A DNA stretch of 64,000 nucleotides from Isoetes taiwanensis (Eukaryota; Streptophyta; Lycopodiopsida; Isoetales; Isoetaceae). The position numbers and the translations under genes are program-made. How positions within the stretch are numbered: the first letter of the stretch is position 1; each line of letters starts with the position of its first letter. Positions 13,078-24,450 of this stretch are shown piece after piece. The stretch lies in NCBI GenBank assembly GCA_021234155.1, contig JAJEKV010000091.1:1-64000 (forward strand), written 5' to 3'. The notes beneath the pieces are model-generated. The model saw only the letters and a list, made by a program, of their open reading frames with translations, was not told the DNA's origin and did no database searches.

Positions 13078-15847
13078 TTTAAAAAGAATTCACATTAACG
13101 TCTTTGACAAGCAAAAAGAAAAGAGTATTACATGCGATACTCCACTCAATACCTTCTTGAAATTTGAAAGCCTGGATTTGTATTTAGGACATGACCTTTG
13201 AAGTAATCAATAGCTTTTTTCTAAGGAACTTCATAATCAAACAGATTATTTTGAGATTCTTATTACGATGTTGCAAGGATTTAAGCCTAAAATAGTTTGC
13301 TTGAGATATATGCATGCCTCATGCGTTTGTAGCTCGATGGATGAAGCGTCTGTTTCCTAAGCGAGAAGGTCACATGTTAGACCCATGTCTAACGCATTTA
13401 AAAGCATTCACATTAATGTCTTTGACAAGCAAAAAAAAAAGATTATTGCGATACTCCACTCAATACCTTCTTGAAATTTGAAAGCACGGATTCATATTTA
13501 GGACATGACCTTTGAAGTAATCAATAGCTTTTTCCAAAGGAACTTGTATAATCATAAAAGATTATTTTGAGATTCTTATTACGATCTCAAGGATTTAAGC
13601 CTAAAATAGTTTGCTTAAGATATACACATATCTCATGCGTTTGTAGCTAGTGGATAGGCGTCTGTTTCCTAAGCGAGAAGGTCACATGTTCGACCCATGT
13701 CTAATGGCGTTTAAAAAGAATTCACATTAGCGTCTTTGACAAGCAAAAAAAAAAAAAGAGTATTACATGCGATACTCCACTCAATACCTTCTTGAAATTT
13801 GAAAGCACGGATTCATATTTAGGACATGACCTTTGAAGTAATCAATAGCTTTTTTTTTAAAAAGGAACTCTATAATAAAACAAAATTATTTTGAGATTCT
13901 TATTACGATATTTGCAAAGGATTTAAGCCTAAAATAGTTTGCTTAAGATATACACATGCCTCTCATGCGTTTGTAGCTCGATGGATAGAGCGTCTGTTTC
14001 CTAAGCGAGAAGGTCACATGTTCGACCCATGTCTAACAGCGTTTAAAAAGAATTCACATTAACGTCTTTGTGAAGCAAAAGAAAAGAGTATTACATGCGA
14101 TACTCCACCCAATACCTTCTTGAAATTTGAAAGCCGGATTCGTATTTAGGACATGACCTTTGAAGTAATCAATAGCTTTTTTTTAAGGAACTTCATAACC
14201 AAGCAATTATTTTGAGATTCTTATTACGATGGATGCAAGGATTTAAGCCTAAAAAATAGTTTGCTTGAGATATATATGCATGCCTCATGCGTTTGTAGCT
14301 CGATGGATAGAGCGTCTGTTTCCTAAGCGAGAAGGTCACATGTTAGGACCCATGTCTAAGCGTTTAAAAATGGCATTCAAGTTTTAACGTCTTTGACAAG
14401 CAAAAAAAGAAAAAGAGTATTACATGCGATACTCCACTCAATACCTTCTTGAAATTTGAAAGCTTGGATTTTATTTAGGACATGACCTTTGAAGTAATCA
14501 ATAGCTTTTTCCAAGGAACTTCATAATCAAGCAGTTATTTTGAGATTCTTATTACGATGATGCAAGGACTTAAGCCTAAAAGAGTTTGCTTAAGATATAC
14601 ACATATCTCATGCGTTTGTAGCTTCGATGGATAGGCGTCTGTTTCCTAAGAGAAGGTCACATGTTAGACCCATGTCTAGCGTTTAAAAGAATTCACATTG
14701 CGTCTTTGACAAGCAAAAAGAAAAAAGTATTACATGATACTCCACTCAATATACTCCACTCAATACCTTCTTGAAATTTGAAAGCACGGATTAAGTATTT
14801 AGGACATGACCTTTGAAGTAATCAATAGCTTTTTCAAAGGAACTTCATAATCAAAGCAGTTATTTTGAGATTCTTATTACGATATTTGCAAGGATTTAAG
14901 CCTAAAATAGTTTGCTTGAGATATACACATGCCTCATGCGTTTGTAGCTCGATGGATAGACGTCTTGTTTCCTAAGCGAGAAGGTCCACATGTTAGACCC
15001 ATGTCTAGCAGCGTTTAAAAAGAATTCACATTAACGTCTTTGACAAGCAAAAAAAAGAGTATTACATGCGATACTCCACTCAATACCTTCTTGAAATTTG
15101 AAAGCTTTGGATTCATATTTAGGACATGACCTTTGAAGTAATCAATAACTTTTTCCAAGGAACTTCATAATCAAACAGATTATGTTGAGATTCTTATTAC
15201 GATGGATTGCAAGGATTTAAGCCTAAAATAGTTTGCTTGAGATATGCATGCCTCATCGTTTTGTAGCTCGATGGATAGGCGTCTGTTTCCTCGGTGAGAA
15301 GGTCACATGTTCGACCCATGTCTAACGCGTTTAAAGAGCATTCAAGTTAATGTCTTTGACAAGCAAAAAGAAAAGAGTATTACATGCGATACTCCACTCA
15401 ATACCTTCTTGAAATTTGAAAGCCTGGATTCATATTTAGGACATGACCTTTGAAGTAATCAATAGCTTTTTCCAAGGAACTGTATAATCAAACAGTTATC
15501 TTGAGATTCTTATTACGATGACTGCAAGGATTTAAGCCTAAAATAGTTTGCTTAAGATATACACATATCTCATGCGTTTGTAGCTCGATGGATAAAGCGT
15601 TTGTTTCCTAAAGCGAGAAGGTCACATGTCGACCCATGTCTAACGGCGTTTAAAAAGAATTCACATTAACGTCTTTGACAAGCAAAAAGAAAAGAGTATT
15701 ACATGCGATACTCCACTCAATACCTTCTTGAAATTTGAAAGCCTGGATTCGTATTTAGGACATGACCTTTGAAGTAATCAATAGATTTACGATGACTGCA
15801 AGGATTTAAGCCTAAAATAGTTTGCTTGAGATATATGCATGCCTCAT

Positions 15848-15920
15848 GCGTTTGTAGCTTAGTGGATAGAGCGTCTGTTTCCTAAGCAGAAGGTCACATG
15901 TTCGACCCATGTCTAACGCG
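15848..15920 (+). tRNA. tRNA-Arg-CCT: tRNA-Arg (CCU), D-stem variant
   Basis: One difference from the reference: C13 is T, turning the last D-stem pair into U-G. The rest folds perfectly. The same variant recurs at 22340. Confidence 0.85.
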
Positions 15921-16173
15921 TTTAAATGGAATTCAAGTTAACTAACGTCTTTGTGAAGCAAAAAGAAAAGAGTATTACATGCGATACTCCACTCAATACC
16001 TTCTTGAAATTTGAAAGCCACGGATTCGTATTTAGGACATGACCTTTGAAGTAATCAATAGCTTTTTTTAAGGAACCTTTGTATAATCAAATCAGCATTA
16101 TTTTGAGATTCTTATTAATGACTGCAAGGACTTAAGCCTAAAAGACTATGCTTAAGATATACACATATCTCAT

Positions 16174-16246
16174 GCGTTTGTAGCTCAGTGGATAGAGCGT
16201 TTGTTTCCTAAGCAAAAGGTCACATGTTCGACCCATGTCTAATGCG
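16174..16246 (+). tRNA. tRNA-Arg-CCT: tRNA-Arg (CCU) with compensatory anticodon-stem pair
   Basis: Position 28 is T and position 42 is A, so C28-G42 is replaced by U28-A42 and the anticodon stem stays fully paired (TTTGT/GCAAA). C70 is also T, a G-U wobble in the acceptor. B-type flank. Anticodon and both promoter boxes are unchanged. Confidence 0.83.
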
Positions 16247-16494
16247 TTTAAAAAGAATTCACATTAATGTCTTTGACAAGCAAAAAGAAAAGAGTATTAC
16301 ATGCGATACTCCACTCAATACCTTCTTGAAATTTGAAATTTGAAATTTGGATTCATATTTAGGACATTTTTGAAGTAATCAATAGCTTTTTCTAAGGAAC
16401 TTCATAATCAAACAGATTATTTTGAGATTCTTATTACGATGACTGCAAGGATTTAAGCCTAAAATAGTTTGCTTGAGATATACACATGCCTCAT

Positions 16495-16567
16495 GCGTTT
16501 GTAGCTCAGTGGATAGAGCGTCTGTTTCCTAAGCAGAAGGTCACATGTTCGACCCATGTCTAACGGA
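16495..16567 (+). tRNA. tRNA-Arg-CCT: tRNA-Arg (CCU), 3' end altered
   Basis: Identical to the reference through the T arm, but the 3' acceptor ends in AACGG instead of AACGC, so the first pair becomes G1-G72. The usual GTTTAAA junction is replaced by AAGCTTTTATAAAA, which puts a TTTT run three bases after the gene. Confidence 0.7.
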
Positions 16568-16570
16568 AGC

Positions 16571-16574
16571 TTTT
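16571..16574 (+). terminator. Possible Pol III terminator (TTTT)
   Basis: A four-T run directly behind the tRNA at 16495-16567, where the usual junction is rearranged. Most other units show no run of four or more T within about 130 bases of the tRNA end. Confidence 0.4.
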
Positions 16575-17340
16575 ATAAAAAGAGCCCTTGTCTTTGACAA
16601 CAAAAAAAGAAAAAAGTATTACATGCGATACTCCACTCAATACCTTCTTGAAATTTGAAAAAGCCCTGGATTCATATTTAGGACATGACCTTTGAAGTAA
16701 TCAATAGCTTTTTCCAAGGAACTTCATAATCAAGCATTATTTTGAGATTCTTATTACGATGACCTTCCTTTTTAAGCCTAAAATAGTTTGCTTGAGATAT
16801 ATATGCATCCTCATGTTTGTAGCTTTGGATGGGATAGCTGTTGTTTTCCTAGCCTTGAAGGTCACATGTTTCCCCATGTCCCTCTTCCCTTGTTGTCCCA
16901 TGCGTTTAAGGCTGTTTAAAGTTAAACTTTTGCTTTGTCTTTGACAAGCAAAAGAAAAAGAGTATTACATGCGATACTCCACTCAATACCTTCTTGAAAT
17001 TTGAAAGCCTGGATTCATATTTAGGACATGACCTTTGAAGTAATCAATAGCTTTTTCTAAGGAACTTCATAACCAAACAGATTATTTTGAGATTCTTATT
17101 ACGATGCCTCTTGACAAAGGATTTTAAGCCTAAAATAGTTTGCTTAAGATATATGCATATCTCATGCGTTTGTAGCTCGGTGGATAGAGCGTTGTCTTTT
17201 TCCTAATGAGAAGGTCACATGTTCGACCCATGTCTAAAGCGTTTAAAAGGAATTCACATTAACGTCTTTGACAAGCAAAAAGAAAAGAGTATTACATGCG
17301 ATACTCCACTCAATACCTTCTTGAAATTTCCTTTGGATTC

Positions 17341-18420
17341 ATATTTAGGACATGACCTTTGAAGTAATCAATAGCTTTTCAAGGAATCAATAATTTTCAA
17401 GGTTCCTTTTTGAGATTCTTCCATTTTCCCAAGTTAATCCCTTTTTTAAGCCTAAAATGATTTTCAGATATTTGCAAAATAGTTTTTAGATTTCGATGGA
17501 TAGCACACTTTAAGCCTAAAGTAGTTTTTATGATAGAAGCTTCTTTTGAAATTCTTAGGTCACATCTTTCCATTTTCCTTTTTGAAAAGTTTAGTCACCT
17601 TAAAAAAATTCCTTTCATTCCTTTTTAAAATTTTGATTTCCAAGGACTTTGACCTAAAGATAAAGGCATTTTTTCCTTTTCCTTTCATCAAATCCTTCCC
17701 TATTCCTTTTGGTTTATTCTTATCTAACTTTTGAGATTTGAGCCTATTTCTTTTTGCTTGAGATATACATGGTTTTCATAGTTTTAGCCTTTGGATAAGG
17801 CCTGTCACATTTAAGACCCACTAACCATGTTGTTTTCCGTTTAAAAATTCACATTAATGTCTTTGACAAGCAAAAATTTCCCTTATTACATGCGATACTC
17901 CACTCAATACCTTCTTGAAATTTGAAAGCCCGGATTCATATTTAGGACATGACCTTTGAAGTAATCAATAGCTTTTTCTAAGGAACTTCATAACCAAAAG
18001 CAGTTATATTTTGAGATTCTTATTCGATGGCAAGGATTTAAGCCTAAAATAGTTTTTCCTTGAGATATACATCCCCTTTTCGTTTTGTGGTTTCCTTTGA
18101 AGTTTTTTGCTTGAGATCGCGACCCCTCACATTGTTTGCATTCTTCATAGCTTTAAAGTCAAATAGAAAAGAGTATTCGATATTCACTCAATACCTTCTT
18201 TCCAAAAAGGTCCATTAATATATTTCTAGGAAAAAAGTACTTCAATAGCTTGTCTTTGGCATGGTTTAAATTAATTCACATTAATTTTTGTTGGATTTAA
18301 GCCTAAAAAGCAAAAGAAAAATTATTACATATTCGATGCGATACTCCTCGTTTCAATACCTTAGTTTTGAAATTTGCAAAGTTCGATTCCCTCTTTGACA
18401 AGTTGAAAGACCCATGAACT
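17341..18420. repeat. Degenerate satellite remnant
   Basis: Starts in a normal monomer and decays into T-rich sequence (17,380-17,760) with repeated TTTTCCTTTC words. One recognisable monomer (17,850-18,040) is followed by scrambled fragments. No tRNA fold was seen. Confidence 0.55.
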
Positions 18421-19432
18421 TTCGAATAAGATGATTGAGAAAGAAATATTGATGAAATTTTTTCCTAGGATTAAAAGGATTAATCTTTTCTTTTTTTTGA
18501 AGTAAAAGTTATCTTATTGAAGTTTTTTTTATGGGTTGAATCTAGACACATATTTTCCACTTTTGTCTAATTTATCACATAGAAATGAGCATCATGGGAA
18601 AATGGTGTAAATTTAAAAGAGTTTGCAACAACAACAACAATTAGTTTGGGCAAATGGGCTTTCACATATTATATTCTTGCAACAAAGATGAAAACTTGCA
18701 ATCCTTCTTTTCATTTTTTTTTTTTTCTAAAAGGTTTGACATTTAGGCGGACCCATGATGATCCCATGACATCAAAATAAAACGTCATCTTCTTGAAGAT
18801 CCAAGTTTAAACTTTGCATTAATAATAGAAGCCAACCGATAAACCTTTCAAAGTCATAAACAAAAGAACGATACTTTATATTCAACTCAAAAATACCAAG
18901 AGTTGGTAAATATAAAACTATTAGATACATCTTGGTGAAAATGCAAGAGAAAATACAACTATTTAAATGACATAAGACCTTTGAAGTAATCAATAAGTCT
19001 TTTTTTAAGGAACTTCATAATCAAATGATTATTTTGAGTTCTTCTTATTAAAAGAACAAGGATTTAAGCCTAAAATAGTTGTGTTTGAGATGTTTACGGA
19101 GGCAAAAAGCATGGTCATGTATCCGGATGGATTTCAAGTACTCCTTTCCTAACCTTACTAAAATTTACCTTGCCCATTCAAAAAAATTTCTAATTAAACC
19201 CTAGGATGATCTTGCATTCATCCATGTGCAATACATAATAAAAATTTGACTTTTTGAAAGCAAAACATTAGAGGGAAAAAAACTTGTTCTTTCCATGCTT
19301 CCACATTTCAATTGCATGTTTTAGCTGGATTTACCGCATAAAAAGCATAATAGAACCTTAAGCTTGATGTCAACATGACCTTTTTGCACCAAAATAACAA
19401 AGGATAGCGAATAAAAGGCAAAACTTTAAGCG

Positions 19433-19479
19433 ACATACATTGTAACAATCAATCATGCCATGTGGGTTTCATATGCTCT
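19433..19479. repeat. Direct repeat, copy 1
   Basis: Shares AACAATCAATCATGCC and TGTGGGTTTCAT with 19,934-19,980, about 500 bp apart, with single-base indels. It might mark a local duplication or the ends of a small insertion; no terminal motif was seen. Confidence 0.6.
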
Positions 19480-19933
19480 GTTCCAATTTAACATTCCCCA
19501 AAAAGAGGTTGGGCATAAAAACCCTATGCACAAAATCCAAATTCTTCAAATAAGATCTAGCCTTAAGAAAGAAAGAAATAAAACTATTAACTAAACTCAA
19601 GACTTGAGAGATTTTGCCTTCAAAAATTTGGCATTATTAGCTTTCCTTGCACTTGCAATAAAGCAAACCCATTCAAAACCCTTTTATTCATGATCTTAGG
19701 AATTAGAGCAACACAAAACCATACATTGACCTCTTCTCAATAGAAGAGTTAGGACATGACCTTTAGATTCAATAGCTTTTTCCAAGACTTCAACAGTCAA
19801 AAGATTATTATTTGATTTCCATGCTCAATACTTTAATTTAAAATACTCGGGATCCATTTGAATAGATATTTAATGCCTTTAACATATAGTTTAACATTTT
19901 CTTTGCCTTCTCTTAGGTCACATGTTAAACCCC

Positions 19934-19980
19934 ACATACATTTAACAATCAATCATGCCATGTGGGTTTCATAATGCTCT
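19934..19980. repeat. Direct repeat, copy 2
   Basis: Second copy of the repeat at 19,433-19,479, with one T inserted in CATAATGCTC. Confidence 0.6.
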
Positions 19981-21702
19981 TCATGATTCAATCCCTAATA
20001 ATTCAATGGAGGAAAACCCATTGGTTACTCCAATCAATCCCATTTAGAAATTTGAAAGCCAAGATTAATTATTTAGGAATGACCTTTTCAAGGCAATCCT
20101 AGGTAGTTCAAGGCAATATTAAGAGATTATTTTGAAAACTTATTTCAAATTTTTAAGCCTAAAATAGTTCACTCAAGAGATTTAAGGCATGACCTCATGC
20201 GTTTCAAGCTCAAAATTTGATAAAGCGGATGGTGCACGAAAGACATGAATTAAAAATGTTCACCCATGTCTTTTTAAAGAGAATTTACCTTGAATCTTTG
20301 ACAAGCAAAAGAAAAGAGTATTACATGTGGATACTCCACTCAATACCTTCTTGAAATTTAAAAGTCCGGATTAGGTATTTAGGACATCTTGACCTTTGAA
20401 GTAATCAATAGTTTTAAAAAGGAAGTGGCTTCAAATCAAACAGATTATTTTGAGATTCTTGTTTAAAATGTTACTTGCCAAGGATTTAAGCCAAAAAATA
20501 CTATGCTTAAGATATACACATATCTCACCACAAAAAGCGAACTTTAGCTCTAGATGGATAGTGGATAGATTGTTTTCCTAAGCGAGAAGGTCACATGTTG
20601 ACCCATGTCTAATTTTAGCGTTTAAAAGAATTCACATTAATGTCTTTGACAAGCAAAAAAAAAAAAGAGTATTACATGCGATACTCCACTCAATACCTTC
20701 TTGAAATTTGAAAGCACGGATTCAGTATTTAGGACATGACCTTTGAAGTAATCAATAGCTTTTTTTCTAAGGAACTTCATAACCAAAGCAGATTATTTTG
20801 AGATTCTTATTACGATGATTTGCAAGGATTTAAGCCTAAAATAGTTTGCTTGAGATATATGCATGCCTCATGCGTTTGTAGCTCGATGGATAGAGCGTCT
20901 ATTTCCTAAGCGAGAAGGTCACATGTTCGACCCATGTCTAACGCGTTTAAAAAGAATTCACATTAATGTCTTTGACAAGCAAAAAAAAAAGAGTATTACA
21001 TGCGATACTCCACTCAATACGTTCTTGAAATTTGAAAGCACGGATTCATATTTAGGACATGACCTTTGAAGTAATCAATAGCTTTTTCCAAGGAACTTCA
21101 TAATCAAGCAGTTATTTTGAGATTCTTATTTACGATAAGGATTTTGCTAAAAGGATTTAAGCCTAAAATAGTTTGCTTGAGATATGCGCATGCCTCATGC
21201 GTTTGTAGAAGGTCACATGTGGATAGAGCGTCTGTTTCCTAAGCAGAAGGTCATATGTTCGACCCATGTCTAACGCGTTTAAAGAGCATTCAAGTTAATG
21301 TCTTTGACAACCAAGACGATGACTGCAAGGACTTAAGCCTAAAAGACTATGCTTAAGATATACACATATCTCATGCGTTTGTAGCTTAGTGGATAGGCGT
21401 CATGTTTCCCTAAAGCGAGAAGGTCACATGTTCGACCCATGTCTTTTGAGCGTTTAAAAGAATTCACATTAACGTCTTTGACAACAAGCAAAAAAAATTA
21501 GTATTACATGCGATACTCCACTCAATACCTTCTTGAAATTTGAAAGCACGGATTCATATTTAGGACATGACCTTTGAAGTAATCAATCAATAGCTTTTTC
21601 TAAGGAACTTCATAACCAAACAAATTATTTTGAGATTCTTATTACGATGACTGCAAGGATTTAAGCCTAAAATAGTTTGCTTGAGATATATGCATGCCTC
21701 AT

Positions 21703-21775
21703 GCGTTTGTAGCTCAGTGGATAGAGCGTCTGTTTCCTAAGCAGAAGGTCACATGTTCGACCCATGTCTAACGCG
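21703..21775 (+). tRNA. tRNA-Arg-CCT: tRNA-Arg (CCU), intact
   Basis: Letter-identical to the reference tRNA; A-type flank. Confidence 0.92.
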
Positions 21776-22020
21776 TTTAAAGAGAATTCACATTAATGTC
21801 TTTGACAAGCAAAAAGAAAAGATTATTACATGCGATACTCCACTCAATACCTTCTTGAAATTTGAAAGCCTGGATTCGTATTTAGGACATGACCTTTGAA
21901 GTAATCAATAGCTTTTTCCAAGGAACTTCATCATCAAACAGATTATTTTGAGATTCTTATTACGATGACTGCAAGGATTTAAGCCTAAAATAGTTTGCTT
22001 GAGATATATGCATGCCTCAT

Positions 22021-22094
22021 GCGTTTGTAGCTCAGTGGATAGAGCGTCTGTTTCCTAAGCAGAAGGTCACATGTTCGACCCATGTCTAATCGCG
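22021..22094 (+). tRNA. tRNA-Arg-CCT: tRNA-Arg (CCU), one-base insertion in acceptor
   Basis: Identical to the reference except for an extra T in the 3' acceptor strand (AATCGCG instead of AACGCG), giving 74 nt and a bulge. Promoter boxes are intact. Confidence 0.75.
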
Positions 22095-22339
22095 TTTAAA
22101 TGGCATTCAAGTTAACGTCTTTGTGAAGCAAAAAGAAAAGAGTATTACATGTGATACTCCACTCAATACCTTCTTGAAATTTGAAAGCCTGGATTCATAT
22201 TTAGGACATGACCTTTGAAGTAATCAATAGCTTTTTCCAAGGAACTTTATAATCAAACAGATTATTTTGAGATTCTTATTACGATGACTGCAAGGACTTA
22301 AGCCTAAAATAGTATGCTTAAGATATACACATATCTCAT

Positions 22340-22412
22340 GCGTTTGTAGCTTAGTGGATAGAGCGTCTGTTTCCTAAGCAGAAGGTCACATGTTCGACCC
22401 ATGTCTAACGCG
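22340..22412 (+). tRNA. tRNA-Arg-CCT: tRNA-Arg (CCU), D-stem variant
   Basis: C13 is T (U-G at the end of the D stem), as in the copy at 15848. All else matches the reference. Flank close to B type. Confidence 0.85.
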
Positions 22413-22590
22413 TTTAAAGAGAATTCACATTAACGTCTTTAAAGCAAAAAAGAAAAGTGTATTTCACGATTCCACTCAATACCTTCTTGATATTTGAAAA
22501 GACCAAAAAACGAAAAGAGAAAAATTAAATGTGTATTATGCGATACTCCACTCAATACCTTCTTGATATTTGAAAGCCTGGATTTGTACT

Positions 22591-22676
22591 TAGGACATGA
22601 CCTTTGAAGTAATCAATAGCTTTTTCTAAGGAATAGGACATGACCTTTGAAGTAATCAATAGCTTTTTCTAAGGAA
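22591..22676 (+). repeat. 43-bp tandem duplication inside a monomer
   Basis: The segment beginning TAGGACATGACC and ending CTAAGGAA occurs twice back to back (22591-22633, 22634-22676) within one spacer. It looks like a local slippage or unequal-exchange event. Confidence 0.85.
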
Positions 22677-22771
22677 CTTCATAACCAAACAGATTATTTT
22701 GAGATTCTTATTACGATAACTGCAAGGATTTAAGCCTAAAATAGTTTGCTTGAGATATATGCATGCCTCAT

Positions 22772-22844
22772 GCGTTTGTAGCTCAGTGGATAGAGCGTCT
22801 GTTTCCTAAGCAGAAGGTCACATGTTCGACCCATGTCTAACGCG
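22772..22844 (+). tRNA. tRNA-Arg-CCT: tRNA-Arg (CCU), intact
   Basis: Letter-identical to the reference tRNA; A-type flank. Confidence 0.92.
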
Positions 22845-23091
22845 TTTAAATGGCATTCAAGTTAACTAACGTCTTTGTGAAGCAAAAAGAAAAGAGTATT
22901 ACATGCGATACTCAATACCTTCTTGAAATTTGAAAGCCTGGATTCATATTTAGGACATGACCTTTGAAGTAATCAATAGCTTTTTCCAAGGAACTTCATA
23001 ATCAAAGCAGATTATTTTGAGATTTTTATTACGATGGTGCCAAGGATTTAAGCCTAAAAAAGACTATGCTTAAGATATATACATATCTCAT

Positions 23092-23164
23092 GCGTTTGTA
23101 GCTCAGTGGATAGAGCGTCTGTTTCCTAAGCAGAAGGTCACATGTTCGACCCATGTCTAATGCG
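23092..23164 (+). tRNA. tRNA-Arg-CCT: tRNA-Arg (CCU), near-identical
   Basis: C70 is T (G-U wobble in the acceptor). B-like flank with AAAGACTATGC. All other positions match the reference. Confidence 0.88.
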
Positions 23165-23734
23165 TTTAAAAAGAATTCACATTAACATCTTTGACAAGCA
23201 AAAAGAAAAGAGTATTACATGCGATACTCCACTCAATACCTTCTTGAAATTTGAAAAAGCCGGATTCATATTTAGGACATGACCTTTGAAGTAATCAATA
23301 GCTTTTTTTCTAAGGAACTTCATAACCAAGCAGATTATTTTGAGATTCTTATTACGATATTTGCAAGGATTTAAGCCTAAAATAGTTTTGCTTGAGATAT
23401 ATACACATGCCTCATGCGTTTGTAGCTCGATGGATAGAAGCGTCTATTTTCCTAAGCGAGAAGGTCACATGTTCGACCCATGTCTAACAGCGTTTAAAAG
23501 AATTCACATTAATGTCTTTGACAAGCAAAATGAAAAGATTATTACATGCGATACTCCACTCAATACCTTCTTGAAATTTGAAAGCCTGGATTCGTATTTA
23601 GGACATGACCTTTGAAGTAATCAATAGCTTTTTCTAAGGAACTTCATAACCAAAGCATTATTTTGAGATTCTTATTACGATTTGCAAGGATTTAAGCCTA
23701 AAATAGTTTGCTTTGAGATATATGCATGCCTCAT

Positions 23735-23807
23735 GCGTTTGTAGCTCGATGGATAGAGCGTCTGTTTCCTAAGCAGAAGGTCACATGTTCGACCCATGTC
23801 TAATGCG
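23735..23807 (+). pseudogene. tRNA-Arg (CCU) copy with altered D loop
   Basis: The D loop reads GATGGATA instead of AGTGGATA, which removes the usual A14 and spoils the A box. C70 is T. The anticodon and T arms are intact. The change sits at a CAG site, where consensus error is suspected, so the gene may be intact in reality. Confidence 0.55.
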
Positions 23808-24054
23808 TTTAAAAAGAATTCACATTAATGTCTTTGACAAGCAAAAAGAAAAGATTATTACATGCGATACTCCACTCAATACCTTCTTGAAATTTGAAAG
23901 CACGGGATTCATATTTAGGACATGACCTTTGAAGTAATCAATAGCTTTTTTCCAAGGAACTTCATAATCAAGCAGATTATTTTGAGATTCTTATTACGAT
24001 GATTGCAAGGATTTAAGCCTAAAATAGTTTGCTTGAGATATACGCATGCCTCAT

Positions 24055-24127
24055 GCGTTTGTAGCTCAGTGGATAGAGCGTCTCTTTCCTAAGCAGAAGG
24101 TCACATGTTTGACCCATGTCTAACGCG
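24055..24127 (+). pseudogene. tRNA-Arg (CCU) copy with stem mismatch
   Basis: The anticodon stem reads TCTCT, giving a C30-C40 mismatch, and the T loop reads TTTGACC (C56 to T, which hits the B box). Otherwise it is full length with anticodon CCT. Confidence 0.6.
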
Positions 24128-24450
24128 TTTAAAGAGAATTCACATTAATGTCTTTGACAAGCAAAAAGAAAAGATTATTACATGCGATACTCCACTCAAT
24201 ACCTTCTTGAAATTTGAAAGCCTGGATTCGTATTTAGGACATGACCTTTGAAGTAATCAATCTTCATAACCAAACAGATTATTTTGAGATTCTTATTACG
24301 ACGACTGCAAGGATTTAAGCCTAAAATAGTTTGCTTGAGATATACGCATGCCTCATGCGTTTGTAGCTCAGTGGATAGAGCGCGCCTCTTTTCCTAAAGA
24401 GAAGGTCACATGTTCGACCCATGTCTAAAGCGTTTAAAAAGCATTCCTTT

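Larger units (their letters stand above)
11131..17340 (+). repeat. tRNA-Arg satellite array with intact tRNA copies
   Basis: About 19 monomers in good register, including the first intact tRNA copies of the window (11769, 12404, 13005). Damaged copies have the CGATGG/GCGAGA form (for example near 12722, 13322, 13967, 14288). The unit around 12,930-13,080 lacks part of the spacer after CTTTTTCC. Confidence 0.9.
18421..20280. other. Largely non-satellite island
   Basis: About 1.9 kb of AT-rich sequence with few satellite words (for example near 18,980 and 19,745). I recognise no gene or transposon family. It contains a roughly 46-bp direct repeat (19,433-19,479 and 19,934-19,980). The only notable open frame (73 codons, minus strand, 18,772-18,993) has no recognisable motif and ends in a satellite piece. 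Confidence 0.55.
20281..24450 (+). repeat. tRNA-Arg satellite array with intact tRNA copies
   Basis: About 13 monomers. Intact or near-intact tRNAs lie at 21703, 22021, 22340, 22772 and 23092. Damaged copies lie near 20872, 21199, 21375 and 23413. A spacer deletion joins GACAACCAAGACGATGACTG at 21,307-21,326, giving a unit of about 176 bp. Confidence 0.9.
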
